64,000 nucleotides of DNA. Origin: Erwinia sp. SLM-02. Lineage in GTDB: Bacteria; Pseudomonadota; Gammaproteobacteria; Enterobacterales; Enterobacteriaceae. The notes beneath the pieces were generated by a model. That model searched no databases. It saw nothing but the letters and a program-made list of their open reading frames with translations, and had not been told where the DNA came from. Positions 59,646 through 64,000 of this stretch are shown here, piece by piece; within the stretch, counting starts at the first letter, position 1; every line of letters starts with the position of its first letter. The stretch spans positions 1,798,001-1,862,000 of the forward strand of contig NZ_JAQISN010000001.1 in the NCBI RefSeq assembly GCF_037450285.1. Reading direction: 5' to 3'. The position numbers were made by a program, and so were the translations under genes.

Positions 59646-61286
59646 TTAATGTTTAATAATGTAGAGATCTTTATCGTGGCTGTTATCCAGCGGGTCTTTA
59701 CCGGTATAGCCGCCGACATAAGGCTTCACTAACCGCAGATTTTTATAATAATAGACCGGCACAATCGCGGAGTCGGCGTCGAGGATTTTTTCCGCCTGGG
59801 CGTAAACTTCAGCACGCTTGCCTTCATCTCCAGCAGCCAGAGCCTGCGCCATCGCCTTATCAAATTCCGGATTTTTATAATGTGAGGTGTTGTTACTGCT
59901 GTCAGACAGCATGGTATTCAGGAAGCTGGTAGGTTCATTATAGTCCGCGCACCAGGCCGCGCGCGCCACGTCGAACGTGCCCTGATGGCGGGTATCCAGG
60001 AAGGTTTTCCACTCCTGGTTCTGCAGCTTCACGTTAACGCCCAGGTTCTTCTTCCAGATAGACGCTGCGGCAATTGCCAGCTTCTTATGCAGGTCGGAGG
60101 TGTTGTACAGCAGGTCGAAGGTCAGCGGTTTATCCGCGGTGTAGCCCGCTTCAGCCAGCAGCTTTTTCGCTTCTTCATTCCGTTTTTCCTGCGACCAGCC
60201 GAACCACTCCGGCGGCGTCAGCTTAATGCCATCGGTAAACGGCGGCGTATAGCTGTAGGCCGGGTCTTCATCCTGCGCCTTGACCTTATTCACTATGATG
60301 TCGCGATCCAGACCCAGTTTCAGTGCGGCACGCACGCGAGGATCGTTAAACGGCGGCTTCTGGTTGTTAATTTCGTAGTAATAGGTGCAGAGGTATGGAT
60401 CGGCGTGAATTTCACCCGGGATCTCTTTTTTCAGCTTCTGATACAGCTCAATCGGCAGGTAGTTATAGGTCATATCGCTGCCGCCGCTGCGGTAGCGGTT
60501 GGTGTCGGTGACTTCTGAAGAGATCGGCAGGAAGGTGACCTGATTCAGAATGGTATGCGCGTTATCCCAGTACTGCGGGTTGCGCTCCACGACGATACGC
60601 TCGTTGACCACCCACTCTTTCAGCTTAAATGCGCCGTTGCCCACAAAGTTAGCGGGCTGGGTCCACTTATCACCAAATTTTTCCACCACCGGCTTGTACA
60701 CCGGGGACATGGACGGGTGAATCAGCAGCTTGTAGAAATAAGGCACCGCGTCGCTGAGGGTCACTTCCAGCGTGTGGTCGTCGATGGCTTTTACGCCCAG
60801 GGTATCGGCAGGTTTTTTGCCGTCAATGATTTCATCCACGTTGAGCAGATGACCGTACTGCAGGTAGCTGGCATAAGGGGATGCGGTTTTCGGGTCGGCC
60901 AGACGCTGCCAGCTGTACACGAAGTCCTGAGCGGTAACCGGCTCGCCGTTTGACCATTTGGCAGTGTTGCGCAGGTGGAAGACCCACACTTTTCCGCCCT
61001 CTTTGCTCTCCCATTTTTCCGCCACGCCGGGGATAATTTTGCCATCCGCATCGTTAATGACCAGACCTTCCAGAACGTCACGGTTCACGTTTGATTCCGG
61101 CACCCCTTCAATCTTATGCGGGTCAAGGGATTGCAGTTCAGCACCGTTCCCCCGGATCAGCTCCTGTTTATCGGCCAGCTGCACGCCGGCAGGCACATTC
61201 GCCGCCAGGGCGGTATTGATGGTTAGCGAACCCATAGCCGCCATGACGCCCAGGGCGATGAGATTTTTCTTCGTGATGTTGGTCAT
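59646..61286 (-). CDS. oppA: Periplasmic oligopeptide-binding protein OppA
   Basis: Captures peptides of two to five residues in the periplasm and delivers them to OppBCDF; 546 residues with a signal peptide (MTNITKKNLIALGVMAAMG...NTALA, cleavage near residue 28). Family features include ELQSLDPHKIEGVPESNVNRDVLEGL, WSNGEPVTAQDFVYSWQRLADP and VRAALKLGLDRDIIVNKV. First gene of the operon, with GGAGTAGG before ATG. A long upstream region carries sigma-54- and NtrC-type sites. Confidence 0.98.
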   Translation of the reverse strand: MTNITKKNLIALGVMAAMGSLTINTALAANVPAGVQLADKQELIRGNGAELQSLDPHKIEGVPESNVNRDVLEGLVINDADGKIIPGVAEKWESKEGGKVWVFHLRNTAKWSNGEPVTAQDFVYSWQRLADPKTASPYASYLQYGHLLNVDEIIDGKKPADTLGVKAIDDHTLEVTLSDAVPYFYKLLIHPSMSPVYKPVVEKFGDKWTQPANFVGNGAFKLKEWVVNERIVVERNPQYWDNAHTILNQVTFLPISSEVTDTNRYRSGGSDMTYNYLPIELYQKLKKEIPGEIHADPYLCTYYYEINNQKPPFNDPRVRAALKLGLDRDIIVNKVKAQDEDPAYSYTPPFTDGIKLTPPEWFGWSQEKRNEEAKKLLAEAGYTADKPLTFDLLYNTSDLHKKLAIAAASIWKKNLGVNVKLQNQEWKTFLDTRHQGTFDVARAAWCADYNEPTSFLNTMLSDSSNNTSHYKNPEFDKAMAQALAAGDEGKRAEVYAQAEKILDADSAIVPVYYYKNLRLVKPYVGGYTGKDPLDNSHDKDLYIIKH

Positions 61287-62025
61287 TATTTACCTACTCC
61301 AGTTTTTAATATTACCTGCGGATCTTCGGCCCGCGGCGATAGCCCTGTATACGGGAAACCTTGCCAAATGGCGGAACGACGCCTTTGGTTTGTTGATAAA
61401 TCGGTACGGCTTTCTGCTACCGCATTGCAGAGCACCCCTGCGTTACCGCTCAGCCTGTCGGGCTAATGCTCAGAACATCACATTGGCAATCTGCTGCTGT
61501 TCAGTTAAACCCTGCTGCCATCCCTCAAAGTTACGGCGTAATACACTGCACATCCGGTGCCAGTTTTGCCGGGTCACCTGAAAAATTATCAGAAGGGGTA
61601 GGTTTGCGCTAAAGCTAAATAGCAAAAATGTTAACCATTTCTACTTTATCATGATAAATCTCAGGGGTAATGAGTTATTACACATCGATAAATAACGCAT
61701 AACGAATTGATTTTAATGGATAAAGTAACCACAAGCGCTAAATCGGGCGATAAAACAATCAGCGACGATAAAAATCCATTTTATGTCGCAAAAAAGCACC
61801 ACAACAGCAACAAATACTGCTGCAAATCGTCACCACGGCAGTACATATGGCTGGATTTATAACGTCCGGATGGTGATATGTCGGTGTTAAAATAATCACA
61901 CCGATCTCATCTGCAACAGGTTGCAAACTCGTTTGCAGTAATTACATTAATAATCAGGATGACAAAGTAAGTTTAATGAATAAATGCCGTAAAATGAGGC
62001 ATTAAAAAGTTGAAATGCACCGAAC
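61287..62025. other. Long oppA upstream region
   Basis: About 740 bases without a recognised gene lie between oppA and the NtrC-like site near ychE. The half next to oppA contains the sigma-54-type promoter; the other half is AT-rich. Two palindromes stand out: TCGGTGT-N10-ACACCGA (61881-61904) and TGCAAAC-TC-GTTTGCA (61922-61937), both operator-like. No small RNA was recognised. Confidence 0.55.
61547..61562 (-). promoter_or_regulatory. Sigma-54-type promoter upstream of oppA
   Basis: On the minus strand TGGCACCGGATGTGCA has a perfect -24 element (TGGCAC) and, at the exact GG-N10-GC spacing, a -12 element TGCA with one mismatch to TTGCA. It points to oppA, about 260 bases away. Together with the NtrC site upstream it suggests nitrogen-limitation control. 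Confidence 0.5.
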
Positions 62026-62042
62026 TGGTGCAATGCAGCTCT
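62026..62042. promoter_or_regulatory. NtrC-like binding site
   Basis: TGCACC-GAACT-GGTGCA is a perfect dyad and matches the NtrC site TGCACCAnnnTGGTGCA at all but one defined position. It lies about 470 bases upstream of the sigma-54-type promoter and about 740 bases from oppA; NtrC can act from a distance. Confidence 0.55.
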
Positions 62043-62051
62043 CGCAGACGT

Positions 62052-62073
62052 AAAAAAAGCGCACAATGTGCGC
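62052..62073 (-). terminator. ychE terminator
   Basis: GCGCAC (62059-62064), loop AAT, GTGCGC (62068-62073), followed on the minus strand by seven T (62052-62058). Confidence 0.88.
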
Positions 62074-62113
62074 CTTTCGGTTTTTATTTCAGAATGAAAT
62101 CATCGCTGACGTT

Positions 62114-62761
62114 TCAGCCGGTTAACCCTGGAAACAGCGAGCGGATGCCGGTGACCACAAACTCAATCCCCAGCGCCATCAACAGCAGCCCCATAATTCG
62201 CGTCACCACGTTGATGCCCGTCTGGCCCAGCACCCGAACCATAATCGGTGCCGCGCGGAACAACAGCCAGCAGCAGAAGGCGAACAGCGCGATAGCCAGT
62301 GAAAAACCCAGCAGGTTTTGCCAGCTGTGATAGCGGGTGCTCCAGACGATGGTGGAGCTGATGGCCCCCGGCCCGGCCATCAGCGGCAGCGCCAGCGGCA
62401 CCACGCCGATGCTTTCGCGGTTTGCAGTCTCAGATTTTTCCTGCTTATTCTGCTTATCCTCCCCCAGCTTCCCGCTGATCATCGACATGGCGATGGTCAC
62501 CACCAGGATCCCGCCCGCAATGCGGAACGAGTCAATGGAAATACCGAAAATATGCAGAATACCGTCGCCTAAAAACAGCGCGGTCCACAGGATAATCGCC
62601 ACCGAGACGTTGGCCGTCAGGTTGGTTTTATTCCTGGCGGCAGCCACCTGGTAACTGGTCATGCTGATAAAGACCGGGATAATGCCAATCGGGTTGACCA
62701 GTGCAAACAGGCCGACAAAGAATTTGATATAACCTGAAAGATCTAAAAGTGCTGAATTCAC
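62114..62761 (-). CDS. ychE: YchE, MarC-family membrane protein
   Basis: A 215-residue inner-membrane protein of the MarC/UPF0056 family with six helices; function unknown. Family segments are KFFVGLFALVNPIGIIPVFISMT, RIAGGILVVTIAMSMISGK and LALPLMAGPGAISSTIVW. E. coli ychE lies between adhE and oppA in the same direction, as here. Confidence 0.96.
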   Translation of the reverse strand: MNSALLDLSGYIKFFVGLFALVNPIGIIPVFISMTSYQVAAARNKTNLTANVSVAIILWTALFLGDGILHIFGISIDSFRIAGGILVVTIAMSMISGKLGEDKQNKQEKSETANRESIGVVPLALPLMAGPGAISSTIVWSTRYHSWQNLLGFSLAIALFAFCCWLLFRAAPIMVRVLGQTGINVVTRIMGLLLMALGIEFVVTGIRSLFPGLTG

Positions 62762-63234
62762 CCTGCTCTCCTGTGGGCGTCATGATGGCGCTAATGTAAT
62801 GGAAATCATCAGCACTGACCATCCTGCCCGGCGCCATAATCACCTTGTTTTCTCACCGGAACAGATGCAATAACTCCGTTGTTATCGGAATGTTTAGCAC
62901 ATCATCTCATTGTTAAACTCCCTCACGAGTTGATGCGTATAAGTTGAGCAAAAGCCGGATTTCACACAAGCTGAAAGGTGTCAGCTTCATTAAAAGATGA
63001 TCTAAATCATTATTTCACTTCGCTACTCCCGTTATGCTCAATGACATCAGAAGGAGCTGATAACGTACCGAAAGTGACAATGGGTTTCAGGATGCATTGA
63101 GACTCTGTCAGTAAACCATTAGAACGTTTTTCGCTTTTTCGCAAGCCCGCGTCCGGCAGCTGCAGCGTCGATGGCTATACTTGCATGTTCTGACTTGTTT
63201 ACTAATAGAGTTTAACTTCCTCAGGAGAGCATTT
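62762..63234. other. ychE-adhE divergent promoter region
   Basis: These 473 bases contain the promoters of ychE (leftward) and adhE (rightward). The FNR-like palindrome is at 62997-63010. A dyad GCTGA-AAGGTG-TCAGC at 62970-62985 could be an operator. The adhE ribosome binding site AGGAGAG is at the right end. No gene is seen. Confidence 0.55.
62997..63010. promoter_or_regulatory. FNR-like palindrome upstream of adhE
   Basis: ATGAT-CTAA-ATCAT differs from TTGAT-N4-ATCAA only in the outermost base of each half. It lies 225 bases before adhE, a fermentation gene induced without oxygen. Confidence 0.45.
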
Positions 63235-64000
63235 ATGGCCGTTACTAATGTTGCTGAACTTAACGCACTGGTTGAACGTGTAAAAAAAGCACAGCGCGAA
63301 TACGCCAATTTCACTCAAGAACAAGTAGACAAAATCTTCCGCGCTGCCGCTCTGGCCGCTGCAGATGCCCGTATCCCGCTGGCTAAAATGGCCGTTGCGG
63401 AGTCCGGTATGGGTATCGTGGAAGACAAAGTGATTAAAAACCACTTCGCTTCCGAATATATCTATAACGCCTACAAAGATGAAAAAACCTGCGGGGTTCT
63501 GGCCACCGATGATACTTTCGGCACCATTACCATCGCTGAACCTATCGGCATCATCTGCGGTATCGTACCGACCACCAACCCAACTTCAACCGCAATTTTC
63601 AAAGCATTGATCAGCCTGAAAACCCGCAACGGGATTATCTTCTCCCCGCATCCCCGTGCGAAAGACGCCACCAATAAAGCCGCTGACATCGTGCTGCAGG
63701 CTGCAATTGCCGCCGGTGCTCCTAAAGATATTATCGGCTGGATCGACGCTCCTTCCGTTGATTTGTCTAACCAGCTGATGCATCACCCGGATATCAACCT
63801 GATCCTCGCCACCGGCGGCCCGGGCATGGTGAAAGCCGCCTACAGCTCCGGTAAACCAGCCATCGGCGTGGGTGCCGGCAATACCCCGGTCGTGGTCGAT
63901 GAAACCGCCGATATCAAACGTGCCGTGGCATCCATTCTGATGTCGAAAACCTTTGATAACGGCGTTATCTGCGCCTCTGAGCAGTCGGTTATCGTCGTTG
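63235..64000 (+). CDS. adhE: Bifunctional acetaldehyde-CoA/alcohol dehydrogenase AdhE (5' part)
   Basis: The first 255 codons of AdhE, which turns acetyl-CoA into ethanol by two NADH-linked steps during fermentation and forms spirosome filaments. The gene runs off the right edge. Seen are the N-terminal aldehyde-dehydrogenase domain with MAVTNVAELNALVERVKKAQ, IVPTTNPTSTAIFKAL, ATGGPGMVKAAYSSGKPAIGVGAGNTPV and the catalytic cysteine Cys246 in GVICASEQSVIVV. AGGAGAG stands a good distance before ATG. The iron-dependent alcohol-dehydrogenase half lies outside the window. Confidence 0.97.
   Translation, partial: MAVTNVAELNALVERVKKAQREYANFTQEQVDKIFRAAALAAADARIPLAKMAVAESGMGIVEDKVIKNHFASEYIYNAYKDEKTCGVLATDDTFGTITIAEPIGIICGIVPTTNPTSTAIFKALISLKTRNGIIFSPHPRAKDATNKAADIVLQAAIAAGAPKDIIGWIDAPSVDLSNQLMHHPDINLILATGGPGMVKAAYSSGKPAIGVGAGNTPVVVDETADIKRAVASILMSKTFDNGVICASEQSVIVV

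Noticed and set aside
61881..61937. Palindromes upstream of oppA as a CRISPR repeat or integration site
   Set aside because: Only single copies, no spacing pattern, and no integrase or cas gene in the window.
1..64000. tRNA, rRNA, complete insertion sequence or prophage
   Set aside because: No cloverleaf pattern with conserved TTCGA loop, no rRNA motifs, no transposase or phage gene found on reading through both strands.

Overview
The window is a continuous stretch of enterobacterial chromosome of roughly 55% G+C. Gene content and order follow the E. coli 28-29 min region (sap, yciW-rnb, osmB-yciH-pyrF-lapBA-pgpB-ribA-acnA, cysB-topA, yciK-btuR-rluB, trp operon, yciCBA-tonB-yciI-clsA, oppABCDF-ychE-adhE). 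trpG and trpD are separate genes, trpC is fused to trpF, and the core order carries several lineage-specific genes. This points to Erwiniaceae (Erwinia/Pantoea type) rather than Escherichia. That placement is inference from gene order and protein resemblance; no phylogeny was run.

Layout. 1-4225: end of sapB, a 1.3 kb foreign-looking cassette with a RelE/ParE-type toxin-antitoxin pair, then sapC-sapD-sapF. 4455-8321: yciW, a LysR regulator without a normal start codon, and a PTS IICB sugar permease. 8563-15181: a YdeP/FdhF-like molybdopterin oxidoreductase, rnb and a CstA-family transporter. 15438-18312: a convergent pair that reads as a complete DSF (diffusible signal factor) system, the PAS-GGDEF-EAL receptor RpfR (PdeR/YciR family) and the crotonase-fold DSF synthase RpfF. 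18482-24460: an orphan araD, osmB, yciH-pyrF, lapB-lapA, pgpB, ribA. 24602-36690: acnA, the tiny genes ymiA and yciX, cysB, topA, yciN, sohB, yciK-cobO, rluB. 36691-38016: an AT-rich stretch leading to a trypsin-like lipoprotein. 38071-46506: yciO, rnm and the whole trp operon with leader peptide and attenuator. 46660-55555: a BON lipoprotein, ompW, a cysteine-cluster protein, yciCBA, tonB, yciI, dsbG, yciY, clsA, yciU and a voltage-gated-type K+ channel. 55693-64000: oppF-D-C-B-A read leftward, ychE, and the first 255 codons of adhE.

How the parts work together. Most of the window is core metabolism and envelope maintenance: tryptophan synthesis, peptide uptake (opp), peptide/polyamine ABC transport (sap), LPS control (lapAB), riboflavin and pyrimidine synthesis, RNA decay (rnb), DNA topology (topA) and sulfur regulation (cysB). 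Regulatory sites visible directly include the trp promoter, operator and attenuator, an exact TTGAT-N4-ATCAA FNR site between ompW and the cysteine-cluster gene, a Fur-like site before tonB, a CRP-like site before the PTS gene, and, far upstream of oppA, a near-perfect NtrC site plus a sigma-54-type -24/-12 promoter.

The departures from the expected backbone are the toxin-antitoxin cassette at the sapB/sapC overlap, the rpfF-rpfR pair, the orphan araD and PTS genes, the serine-protease lipoprotein in AT-rich DNA, and the K+ channel with a C-terminal zinc ribbon. I saw no rRNA, tRNA, CRISPR array, intact insertion sequence or prophage gene.
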